Source: Collinsella sp. (GTDB lineage Bacteria; Actinomycetota; Coriobacteriia; Coriobacteriales; Coriobacteriaceae). Taken from it: DNA of 32,864 nt. The notes below the pieces were generated by a model. The model did not search any database. It worked only from the letters and a program-made list of their open reading frames with translations, and was not told where the DNA came from. The stretch covers positions 1 through 32,864 of the forward strand of contig JAGZEK010000019.1 of NCBI GenBank assembly GCA_018368345.1. The letters are read 5' to 3'. Position numbers and translations under genes: made by a program. Shown here one piece after another: positions 17,138 to 25,100 of this stretch (position 1 is the first letter of the stretch; each line of letters starts with the position of its first letter).

Positions 17138-18997
17138 ATGAATCCGTATACTTCTTCCGGTTCGGTCGCCACGATGACGGCCAATGTGTCCGGTAGCGAT
17201 AACCTCAACGATCTGGGTGACGGCCCGCGCCAGCCCGGCGACCCCGAGCGCTACCCCGTGGGCGCGGTGACTCGCCGCCTGATGGGCTACGTCCGTCCGC
17301 ACCGCATCTCGTTTGCGGCGTCGTTTGTGAGTGCCGCCATCTCGGTGATTCTGCAACTCTATACGCCCATCCTCGTCGGCGAGGGCATCGATCTCATCGT
17401 TGCCGCCGGACAGGTGGACTTCGATGCGCTGCTGCCGCTTGTCACCAAGCTCGCGATTGTCGTGATGGGCGCTGCGGCGTTCCAGTGGCTGCAGGGCTAC
17501 TGTGTTAACCGCCTGTCCTACGAGACGGTGCGCGACATGCGCGTGGAGGCGAGCGACAAGCTCAGCCGCATGCCGCTCAGCTTTATCGACAGCCATGCCC
17601 ACGGCGACCTTATGAGCCGTGTGGTCAACGATGTCGACCAGGTGGGCGACGGCCTGCTGCAGGGCTTCACGCAACTCTTTACTGGAGTCATCACTATCGT
17701 GGGCACGCTCGCGTTTATGCTGTCCATCAACCTGACCATGACGCTCGTGGTGGTGCTCGTCACGCCGCTCTCCATCTTTGCGGCCGGCGCCATCGCCAAG
17801 CTCTCCAACAAGAGCTTTACGGCTCAGCAGCGCATTCAGGGTCAGCTCGGCGGTCATATCGAGGAGTATGTGGGCGAGCAAAAGCTTGTGGATGCGTTTG
17901 CCTACGGACCAAATGCGCAGCAGCGCTTCGATGCCCTCAACGCCGAGCTCTACACGGCGGGCGAGCGCGCGCAGTTTATGGGTTCGCTCTCCAATCCCGG
18001 CACGCGCTTTATCAACAACATCATCTATGCCGTGGTAGCCGTGATCGGCTGCGTGGGCGTGATCACGGGCGTGCCCGCGGCGCTCACGGTGGGCGGCGTG
18101 CAGATCTTCCTGTCTTACGCCAACCAGTACACCAAGCCGTTCAACGAGGTCACCAACGTCATCACGCAGATTCAGACGGCCTATGCCTCGGCGCGCCGTA
18201 TGTTCGCGCTGCTCGATGCCCGCGAGCGGGAGCCCGACGCAGCGGATGCCATTGAGCTTGCGGCCCCGAAGGGCGAGGTTTCGTTTGAGCATGTGGACTT
18301 TAGCTATGCGCCCGATCGCAAGCTGCTGCAGGACATCTGCATCGATGCTAAGCCCGGCATGCGATTTGCCCTGGTCGGTCCCACGGGCTGCGGCAAGACG
18401 ACGCTCATCAACCTGCTGCTGCGCTTTTACGATATCGATGCTGGTCGCATTGCGGTCGACGGGCGCTCCTCGCGCGACTACACGCGTGAGAGCCTGCGCC
18501 GCGCCTTTGGCATGGTGCTGCAGGACACCTGGCTGTTCGAGGGTACGGTGGCCCAGAACATTGCCTACGGTTGCCCCGATGCCACGCGCGAGCAGATTAT
18601 CGAGGCGGCCAAGCGCGCGCATGCGCACAAGTTTATCGTGCAGCTGCCCCAGGGCTACAACACGGTGATCGGCGAGGACGGCGGCACGTTTAGCCAGGGC
18701 CAAAAGCAGTTGCTGTGCATCGTGCGCGTCATGCTTACCGATCCGGCGATCCTGCTGCTGGATGAGGCGACCTCGAGCATCGATACCCGCACCGAGCTGC
18801 AGGTGCAGGCGGCATTCGACGAGCTCATGGCCGGTCGTACGAGCTTTGTCGTGGCCCACCGCCTGTCGACGATTCGCAACGCCGACTGCATCCTGGTGAT
18901 GCGCGACGGCGAGATTATCGAGCGCGGCACGCACGACGAACTGCTCGCGGCAGGCGGCTTCTACGCCGAGCTCTACCGCAGCCAATTCGCCCAGTAA
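17138..18997 (+). CDS. Heterodimeric ABC exporter subunit with canonical ATP site
   Basis: A 619-residue partner of the gene just upstream, with zero spacing and its AAAGGAGG site inside the end of that gene. A variable N-terminal tail of about 45 residues precedes six membrane helices (to about 340). Walker A GPTGCGKTT starts near 414 and Walker B LLLDEATSS has the catalytic Glu at 543. The switch His is at 574 (VAHRLSTI). The signature is FSQGQ near 518, a departure from LSGGQ. Together with the partner's missing Glu and His, this gives one working and one degenerate ATP site per dimer. Likely a type IV (B-type) exporter at the cytoplasmic membrane with unknown cargo. Confidence 0.95.
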   Translation: MNPYTSSGSVATMTANVSGSDNLNDLGDGPRQPGDPERYPVGAVTRRLMGYVRPHRISFAASFVSAAISVILQLYTPILVGEGIDLIVAAGQVDFDALLPLVTKLAIVVMGAAAFQWLQGYCVNRLSYETVRDMRVEASDKLSRMPLSFIDSHAHGDLMSRVVNDVDQVGDGLLQGFTQLFTGVITIVGTLAFMLSINLTMTLVVVLVTPLSIFAAGAIAKLSNKSFTAQQRIQGQLGGHIEEYVGEQKLVDAFAYGPNAQQRFDALNAELYTAGERAQFMGSLSNPGTRFINNIIYAVVAVIGCVGVITGVPAALTVGGVQIFLSYANQYTKPFNEVTNVITQIQTAYASARRMFALLDAREREPDAADAIELAAPKGEVSFEHVDFSYAPDRKLLQDICIDAKPGMRFALVGPTGCGKTTLINLLLRFYDIDAGRIAVDGRSSRDYTRESLRRAFGMVLQDTWLFEGTVAQNIAYGCPDATREQIIEAAKRAHAHKFIVQLPQGYNTVIGEDGGTFSQGQKQLLCIVRVMLTDPAILLLDEATSSIDTRTELQVQAAFDELMAGRTSFVVAHRLSTIRNADCILVMRDGEIIERGTHDELLAAGGFYAELYRSQFAQ

Positions 18998-19425
18998 GCA
19001 AGCCCGCGGGACAAATTAATCAGAAGTGTTTGTCCCAAGATTATGCATTCTATTTGCGGCGTGGTGACGATTGACGAAATAATGTGGTGACGATTGATCT
19101 CGATTGGGGGCGCTGGGAAACTTAACCGTTTCAAAGCGTATACCTTTTGAGACGTCGTGGCCTTGAATATGAACAATAAGATGCGTATCAGCTCTCGATT
19201 TGTCGCGAATCTCCGCGAAAGCTTGCGAACCATCGCGAAATCCTGTGGCCCATTCGCGATGGTTCGATGATGGGACCGGCTATACCGGTTTTTCGATATG
19301 GCTATGGCAGTTTTTATATATCGAGTGAGCACGAAGGGCCAGAAACTCGACTCGCGGAGGGGGCGGCGGCAACCCGCTGGTGAAGGGAGTTAAGTTGGCG
19401 GGTTCGATCTCCCGGTTCTAAAAAT
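18998..19425. other. Intergenic region with hairpins, no gene seen
   Basis: GGGACAAA at 19008-19015 and TTTGTCCC at 19029-19036 form an 8-bp hairpin 11 nt after the exporter stop and may terminate it. GTGGTGACGATTGA-like sequence occurs twice around 19064 and 19083. A perfect 14-bp inverted repeat lies at 19226-19239 and 19253-19266, in a stretch with several CGCGAA repeats. No ORF with a ribosome site was found. Confidence 0.5.
19226..19266. repeat. 14-bp perfect inverted repeat
   Basis: CGAACCATCGCGAA at 19226-19239 is the exact reverse complement of 19253-19266, with a 13-nt spacer. CGCGAA recurs nearby at about 19204 and 19214. It is either an operator-like site or a dispersed hairpin. 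Confidence 0.6.
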
Positions 19426-19464
19426 ACTCAGTATACTGAGTGATTTTACTCAGTATACTGAGTA
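19426..19464. repeat. Two copies of an ACTCAGTATACTGAGT palindrome
   Basis: ACTCAGTATACTGAGT is perfectly self-complementary and occurs at 19426-19441 and 19448-19463. The second copy extends to 18 bp. Centres are 22 nt apart, close to two helical turns. They end 27 nt before the ATPase start. The same palindrome recurs after the gene at 20700-20725. They could be an operator for autoregulation or ends of a mobile cassette. Confidence 0.85.
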
Positions 19465-19490
19465 TTTAAGAAACAAGGAGGTAGATTGAC

Positions 19491-20684
19491 ATGTTTGAGC
19501 GCCATCAAGTTGCCGTGATAGCCCAAAGGATGCGGGAAACGAATAATCCGTTGATGCAATTTATAATCGGGCCCCGCCAAACGGGAAAGTCGACCATGTT
19601 CGTGCAGGCGTTGCACCATGTAGACATGCCCTGTCACGTGGTCAATGCGGACGATGTTGTGAATCCCGATGCCAGCTGGCTGCAAATCGAGTGGCAACAG
19701 GCAAGAAACCTCACGTCTGGAGGTAAGGCCCCGGCCGTTTTCGTTGTTGATGAGATTCAAAAGGTGCAGAGTTGGTCCACGGTCGTCAAGGGATTGTACG
19801 ACCGGGATCGCCGGGAGGGGACGCCGCTCAAGGTCATGTTGACCGGATCGTCGTCGCTGCTGCTGCATAAGGGCTTGGAAGAATCCCTTATGGGCCGTTA
19901 CGAGCTCATTCGGTCGCCGCATTGGTCCTATCGCGAGTGCAGCGAGGCCTTTGGCTTTTCTTTTGAAGACTATCTCTATCACGGCGGATATCCGGGTGCG
20001 GCGCCGCTGGTTTCCGATGACGCCCGTTGGCGAAACTATATCCGAGATGCGATCGTCGAGCCGGCGATCTCGCGCGATGTTCTCTCGTTGGAGAATATCC
20101 GCAAACCGGCGCTGATGCGCGCGCTCTTTTGGCTCGCGGCGAGCTATTCGGGACAGGAGCTTTCGTATTCAAAAATGGTAGGCCAGCTGCAGGATGCCGG
20201 TAACACGGTCACGGTCGCCGGGTATTTGGACCTGCTGGGCAAGGCCGGTTTGGTTACGGCGATTCCCAAGTTCAGTGACAAGGAGCTCGCAAAGCGCCGA
20301 AGCACCCCGCGGCTCATGGTTTATGACACGGCGTTTATGACGGCGCTCGGCGATAAGGGCCGAGCAGAATGGCTGGAGGATTCGGCGCGGCGGGGTCATT
20401 TGGTGGAATCGGCAGTGGGTGCACGACTGCTTGCGCGCGCGCCGGAAGAGGGTTTTGAGGTCATGTGGTGGCGTGAAGGCGTCAAAGAGGTCGACTTTGT
20501 GCTGCGAAGGGATGATGCGCTGAGCGCCATCGAGGTCAAAAGCGGTGGAGAGTCCGGCCAGAGTGGCATGTCGACGCTCCTAAAAAAGTATCCGCGAGCC
20601 AAGCGGATCGTCGTGGGAGGGGCGGCGGCCGGGGCGTGCACCGTGGAGGATTTTCTGCTCGATAAGGTGACGCTGTTTAACTAG
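19491..20684 (+). CDS. AAA ATPase of the AAA_14 / DUF4143 family
   Basis: A 397-residue single-gene unit with a strong AAGGAGG site ahead of ATG 19491. Walker A GPRQTGKST begins near residue 27, Walker B VFVVDEIQ ends near 90, and LTGSSS follows as a sensor-like motif. The C-terminal half matches the DUF4143 pattern, including VDFVLRRDDALSAIEVKSG (about 332-350). That D-x(n)-E-x-K arrangement resembles the core of PD-(D/E)xK nucleases. No signal peptide or membrane helix is present, so it should be cytosolic. The biological role of this widespread family is not established. No toxin, antitoxin or helicase partner is adjacent. The gene is bracketed by copies of one palindrome, which suggests a self-contained, possibly transferred cassette. 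Confidence 0.9.
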   Translation: MFERHQVAVIAQRMRETNNPLMQFIIGPRQTGKSTMFVQALHHVDMPCHVVNADDVVNPDASWLQIEWQQARNLTSGGKAPAVFVVDEIQKVQSWSTVVKGLYDRDRREGTPLKVMLTGSSSLLLHKGLEESLMGRYELIRSPHWSYRECSEAFGFSFEDYLYHGGYPGAAPLVSDDARWRNYIRDAIVEPAISRDVLSLENIRKPALMRALFWLAASYSGQELSYSKMVGQLQDAGNTVTVAGYLDLLGKAGLVTAIPKFSDKELAKRRSTPRLMVYDTAFMTALGDKGRAEWLEDSARRGHLVESAVGARLLARAPEEGFEVMWWREGVKEVDFVLRRDDALSAIEVKSGGESGQSGMSTLLKKYPRAKRIVVGGAAAGACTVEDFLLDKVTLFN

Positions 20685-20699
20685 CCTGAGCAAATTGAG

Positions 20700-20725
20700 A
20701 AAATACTCAGTGTACTGAGTATTTT
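20700..20725. repeat. Third palindrome copy, downstream of DUF4143 gene
   Basis: Twelve-base arms AAAATACTCAGT and ACTGAGTATTTT flank a central GT. It starts 15 nt after the ATPase stop and repeats the core of the two upstream palindromes. The trailing TTTT means it could also act as a terminator. Confidence 0.8.
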
Positions 20726-21028
20726 GACTTGGGCGTTGGATGGGTGCTCGGCCGCCGCGTGCGATGGCGAAAACCGGGCCAGGCCTTACCAGCGGATATG
20801 CATGCAGGAGGGGCTTCCATTTTCCATGTCCCGCTCATATCGTCTGCCAGAAACCTGACGAATGACCTGTCTCCCTGTCATGCCCTTGTCACAAATCTAT
20901 TAACGGGACCGTCAAATTTCCTCCTGAATTTTCTGACGGTACCGCGGTTCCCGCATGATTTTAGGGACTTGCGCTTCAGGCGGCTTTATCCATTGATGTC
21001 AGCTGTGCCGTCAATCAGCAGAAGTTGG
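20726..21028. other. Intergenic region, no gene seen
   Basis: An open frame at 20729-21079 on the plus strand lacks a ribosome site and any recognisable protein feature, so I do not call it. Only a weak 7-bp inverted repeat, ACCGTCA near 20909 with TGACGGT near 20935, was seen. Confidence 0.4.
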
Positions 21029-21056
21029 TTTACATCTGTGGTTTTAGTACTAAGAT
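21029..21056 (+). promoter_or_regulatory. Probable promoter of flavodoxin-like gene
   Basis: TTTACA at 21029-21034 and TAAGAT at 21051-21056 are 16 nt apart, about 55 nt before the start codon. The -10 box is the same as that proposed for ffs. Confidence 0.45.
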
Positions 21057-21109
21057 ATGCTTCTAATAATTTGCATTAGTGGCTTTAGTTTTGGGGGAAA
21101 CGAGGCAAC

Positions 21110-21667
21110 GTGACTATGACGTGCTCTTTGGTGGTTAACAGCAAGAGCGGTAATACCAGGATGGTTTCGGGCGCGATCAAACGCGCTCTGCAGGCTGCGG
21201 GCGTTGAGTTTGTCCACGCCGCGGCGTTGAGTGACGATGCGGACGCAGATCAGGTTGCGCGCGAGGCGCAGGGCGCCTGCGCGGCCGACACGGTGCTCGT
21301 CGGTTTTTGGTGCGACAAGGGCGCATGCACGCCTTCGGTCGCGGCGTTGCTCTCCGCTCTGCACGGCAAGCGCGTTTTCCTCTTTGGTACCTGCGGCTTT
21401 GGCGCCGACCAGAGCTATTATCAGCAGATTATCAATCGCGTGACCTCCAATTTGGCCGAGGATGCCGAGCTTGTGGGTTGGGCAATGTGCCAGGGCAAGA
21501 TGGGTCCCGCGGTCAAGCAGCGCTACGAGGCCATGCTCGAGCAAGATCCCGACAATGTCCGCTTTAAGATGCTGCTCGATAACTGGGTCGCCGCAAAGGA
21601 TCACCCCACCAAGGAAGATCTGGACAACATGGCTGCAGCCGCCAAAAAGGCCGTGTTGGGGGAGTAG
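21110..21667 (+). CDS. Flavodoxin-family protein
   Basis: A 185-residue cytosolic protein with a flavodoxin-like beginning: strand CSLVVNS, then SKSGNT at residues 11-16, the usual FMN-phosphate loop. VLVGFWCDKGACTPSV and VFLFGTCGFG correspond to the later FMN-contacting loops. It probably binds FMN and transfers electrons; the partner is unknown. GTG 21110 is four bases after GAGG and ATG 21116 is ten bases after it, so the start is uncertain by two residues. It stands alone, with a promoter-like pair upstream. A 65-bp repeat element begins 81 nt after its stop and probably terminates it. A BilS-like role cannot be claimed because no bilirubin reductase gene is adjacent. Confidence 0.85.
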   Translation: MTMTCSLVVNSKSGNTRMVSGAIKRALQAAGVEFVHAAALSDDADADQVAREAQGACAADTVLVGFWCDKGACTPSVAALLSALHGKRVFLFGTCGFGADQSYYQQIINRVTSNLAEDAELVGWAMCQGKMGPAVKQRYEAMLEQDPDNVRFKMLLDNWVAAKDHPTKEDLDNMAAAAKKAVLGE

Positions 21668-21747
21668 CTCCCATCGCTGACGGCGGTCGGTCCATCTTTC
21701 TAAATGAAACGTCCTCCCGGGCGTCGGGGCACGAAGTTCCCTGCTCT

Positions 21748-21812
21748 ACAGTCCTGCGCAAGACGAAGGCCACATTAAGTGGCCTTCTTTGCGTGCGGAA
21801 CTCGCGATGAAC
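21748..21812 (+). repeat. 65-bp repeat element, left copy
   Basis: This copy matches the minus strand of 26745-26809 at 61 of 65 positions. The four differences form two paired changes, AA/TT here and GG/CC there, inside a stem GGCCAC-loop-GTGGCC. It begins ACAGTCCTGCGCAAGACG and ends CTCGCGATGAAC. It lies downstream of the flavodoxin gene in that gene's direction. It may act as a terminator, but the conserved sequence after the stem is not explained by that. Confidence 0.85.
21766..21790 (+). terminator. Probable terminator of flavodoxin-like gene
   Basis: Stem AAGGCCAC (21766-21773) with GTGGCCTT (21779-21786), loop ATTAA, followed by CTTT. CGCAA and TTGCG outside can extend the pairing. 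It is part of the 65-bp repeat. Confidence 0.65.
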
Positions 21813-21897
21813 TTCGTGCCCCGCCGCCCGGGAGGACGCCTCTTTATTGATGGGAGGCCTGATAGGTCGATGGTTCCGTGCCCGGATGCGTCCAAAG

Positions 21898-22039
21898 TGG
21901 GACGGGCTTTCCGGATGGGCAGGCTTTCGAAAAATGCGTCCCGGAATTTGCCACGCTTGAAATGGGATGCAGTTTCCCGATGAGGCACTCGACGGAAAAT
22001 ACATCCCAGAAATGGCCTTTGAGCTGGGATAAGATTTCC
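21898..22039. repeat. Left array of alternating 15-bp motif
   Basis: Copies of YGGGAYRNRNTTTCC start at 21898 (+), 21929 (-), 21963 (+), 21994 (-) and 22025 (+). Steps are 31, 34, 31 and 31 nt. Spacers are unrelated. A degenerate sixth copy may lie near 22057. The same motif forms the larger array at 26341-26632. No ORF with a ribosome site overlaps it. Confidence 0.75.
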
Positions 22040-22056
22040 GTGGCATCTCGGATTCT

Positions 22057-22135
22057 CAAAAATGAGACACGCCGTTGGCGAAAATGAGACACGTGATATC
22101 GGGCATCGGACGTATCATTTGCAAAAATGAGTCCA
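22057..22135 (+). repeat. Three copies of an AAAATGAGACAC-like sequence
   Basis: Near-copies lie at 22057-22070, 22080-22092 and 22121-22135, all in one orientation, within 110 nt of the surface-protein start. They might be operator sites or degenerate members of the 15-bp array. The ATG inside the last copy (22127) is in frame with the gene but lacks a ribosome site. Confidence 0.5.
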
Positions 22136-22162
22136 CTCCACTCGAGTAAAGCGAGGTCCCTC

Positions 22163-25100
22163 ATGTACGTTCCACATCCCCGTATCCGTAGGCTGTCGAA
22201 AATCCCGCTTGTTGGGACGGCGGCGCTTGCTGCGTTGATCGCCACGAGCGTCGCCTGCTTCACGGCCACGCCCCAGGTTGCCCAGGCGGCAGACGCGCCC
22301 GCAATCACCGATATGACCGAGCAGGATTATCAAGCCCTGGGTCTGGGCACGAGCGAGGACATTCCGGCCGATACCGTTGGCCCCTATTCCACTGATACCC
22401 CCACGACGTTTGCCACGCGCAGCGAGGTCTATATGGCAGCTAACGGTAGCCATGGCAATCGCTACACTCTGCGCGACAAGCTCGAGAACGTCGAGCGCGG
22501 TGACATTGGCGGCAGCAGCAAACTCACCGATGGCTATGGAAGTGTGTGGGGCGCCGCAAAGTTCTGGCAAAACGTCAACAACTTCGATACGAACAGCGAT
22601 CTCTACAAGCATAGCGACTACGGTGGCGGCACCTGGTCGTACCTAAGCAACAATGAGTCCTCAACAGTACTCGCCAACGACAACAACGGTTTCTCGGGCA
22701 TTCACGCCACGAGTGTTGAGTTCTGCAGCGACGCCAGCACGGGCAAAAAGAGCCGCGTTGCCGAGCTCCGTGCCTACGGCGACAGTTCCTCCACGACGAT
22801 TGACGGCAAGTCATACGCCGGAAAGGTTGAGCTGGTCCTCTACTCGTTTAGCAACGGGCGCACGCGCACTCTCGACACACACCTGCCGGTGACGGTCAAC
22901 ACTAATATGATGTACGAAGGCCGTTTTAAGTACCTGGATGCCGGTTACCTGCAAGAGCACGATGCCGTCTTTGATGTCGAGGCGGGCGATGTCGATGGCG
23001 ACGGCGTCGACGAGCTTTTTGTCTACGCGGGCTGCTATGTCGACGAGAACGGCGTGCGCAAGGCTGTAGTCGACATGTATGACTTGGAGGGCGGCAACTG
23101 GAAGCAAAGCGTCGTCAAGATCGATGCCGGTAACGCCGCGGACTACACCACGCACAACAAGGGCGGGAACGACTCCTGGACGCAGCTTCAGTCAGCTCCT
23201 GTCGTTTCGCTAGCGGCCGGCGACCTCGATCGCGATTTTTGCGATGACCTCGCCATCGTGGTCTCGGCACCCTACGGCAAGAAGAATATTGATAAGTCGA
23301 CGCATTGCGAGCTGTTTTCGTGGGATGCATCCAAGGGTGCGCTCGTCCATGTCGATGCTCTGGGCGACGCGGGCGCAATCTCCCTCTCCGCGAATGGCAA
23401 GACCATGGTCGCTGCGAATGCGACGTTCGGCACGTTTGCCGCCTACGATGAAGAAGGAAAGAAGACGGGTGAAACCGTCACGGGCCTTATTCTTGCGGGC
23501 TATGACTGGCAACGCAGCGCTTTTGATTACGGCGCTTCTGACGGCAGCAAGGGGCTGTACGGCGCGCTGTACCGCTACGCGTATTTTGACTCGGAGTCTG
23601 GCGAGTTCAAGCTTTCCGATTGCAAGGAATACAGAGACGGGCTCCTCGCCTCCTATGGGCTGATGCATGTGCCCAACAGCGCATGGAAGGATAGCGCTCA
23701 GGATAAGCGCTATCCGTGCACCTTGGCGCCTATTGCCCTTGCCACTGCCAACCTTGACGGCCTGTCCGAGCAGCTGGCGGTCGACGAGGTGCTCGTGGGC
23801 GGCGATGTGTTCCGCGACTTTGCCTGCAACACGGCACAGAGCGGGGCTCAGGGCTTGGGGTCCATGGTCGGAACCATGAGCATGAGCGGTCAGCAATACA
23901 ACAGCAGCAACAAGCATGACCACAAGGGTATAGAGCAGGTGTGGATCAGCGACGTCAAGGCGGGCAGCGTTTCGGGTTCGGACCGCTATAACGAGAGCTT
24001 TATCGCCGTGGTGGGCAAGCACCGCGACGAGGACCTGCGCAAGAACGATGACTACTATTGGATGACCGCCTCGCATTTTTCGCTCGACGAGAACGGAAAG
24101 GTGCGCCGCGGCGAGGAGCAGGTGATTAGCGAGAGCAACCGTCGCGGCACTACCTACGGCACATTTATCTCGCTCGCGCTGCCCGATGTCGACAACGACA
24201 GCGTCAAGATCACGTACAAGGACCGCTACAAGGTCTATACCAACCCGCGCGTGCTTGCCGTGCTGCAGGATGCGCCCTATGTTGAGGATCTGGAGCAGGC
24301 ATACGGCTATCTGGTGTTGGGCGGCACGTCATACGGAGAGGAAAAGGGCACGGGGACATCCCAGGGCTATACCATTGGCGCCGAGTTGGGCGTTGCCGTC
24401 GAGGTGCAGACCGGTCCGCCCCTGGTCGCGATGAATGCTTCAGTCGATTTTGCCGCCGAGGGATGCTATGACTACCGGAGCGAGCGCACGGTCAGCGCAA
24501 GCGTAAGCTATGAGTCGCATGCCGGCGAGGGTGACAAGGCCGTGCTCTACACGATTCCGATGGTCTATTACGAGTATGAGATCGAAAATGAGGAAACTGG
24601 TGGCAAGGGCGTGATGGCGGCGCCCGTGTCGCTCGGCGCGCAGACCTCGGTCGTTAATGTCGAGGCCTATGACCGCATTGCCAAACAGCACAATATGACG
24701 CCGCTCAGCTACTTTTTGACCAACCGGTCGGGAGAACCCGGAACCTATCAAACGACGCTCAACGGCGAGACTCCCGTTGGGGATTCCTTTGGCCTGGGCA
24801 AGCCTGGCGTAACGCGCGCCTACACGCACGATGGGTTTAACGGCGCCGCCGCGCAGTCGGGGGCGAGCATTGAGCAGACCATCGAAGTCGAGGAGGGCAA
24901 GGAGCAGGAGCTCGAGCTCGGCTTGACGCTGAACGGCAGCGTTGTCATGGGCGCGAAGCTCGCAAAGCACGAGTTGTTTGGCGGCCTGTGCTTTGGTGCC
25001 AACGCCGGCTTTACTACGGGTAACTCCTCGAGTGAATCGACCGAATACGGCGGCACCGTCGACAACCTGCCCGAGGCCGCGCAGGGCAAGTACGGTTTTG

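Larger units (their letters stand above)
21710..21838. repeat. 30-bp inverted repeat enclosing a second hairpin
   Basis: Arms at 21710-21739 and 21809-21838 are complementary at 29 of 30 positions. The 69-nt interior contains most of the 65-bp element and its own stem at 21766-21786. The whole can fold as a 129-nt nested hairpin or cruciform. It begins 43 nt after the flavodoxin stop. Confidence 0.8.

Noticed and set aside
16565..18985. Minus-strand open frame of 806 codons opposite the ABC exporter
   Set aside because: The plus-strand frame has complete ABC motifs; the minus translation shows no domain and is rich in His, Arg and Ala.
19390..19420. tRNA-like 3-prime end (GGTTCGATCTCCCGG)
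   Set aside because: The T loop lacks the required C61, and no anticodon arm, D arm or acceptor pairing can be found upstream.
20729..21079. 116-codon ORF between the DUF4143 and flavodoxin-like genes
   Set aside because: No ribosome site, no recognisable motif, and it overlaps the proposed flavodoxin promoter.
22127..22162. ATG 22127 as the start of the large surface protein
   Set aside because: It has no ribosome site and adds 12 polar residues ahead of a normal signal peptide; ATG 22163 has GAGG at the right distance.
21564..22308. ORFs on both strands across the left array
   Set aside because: They run through the palindromes and motif copies, and their peptides merely translate the repeats.
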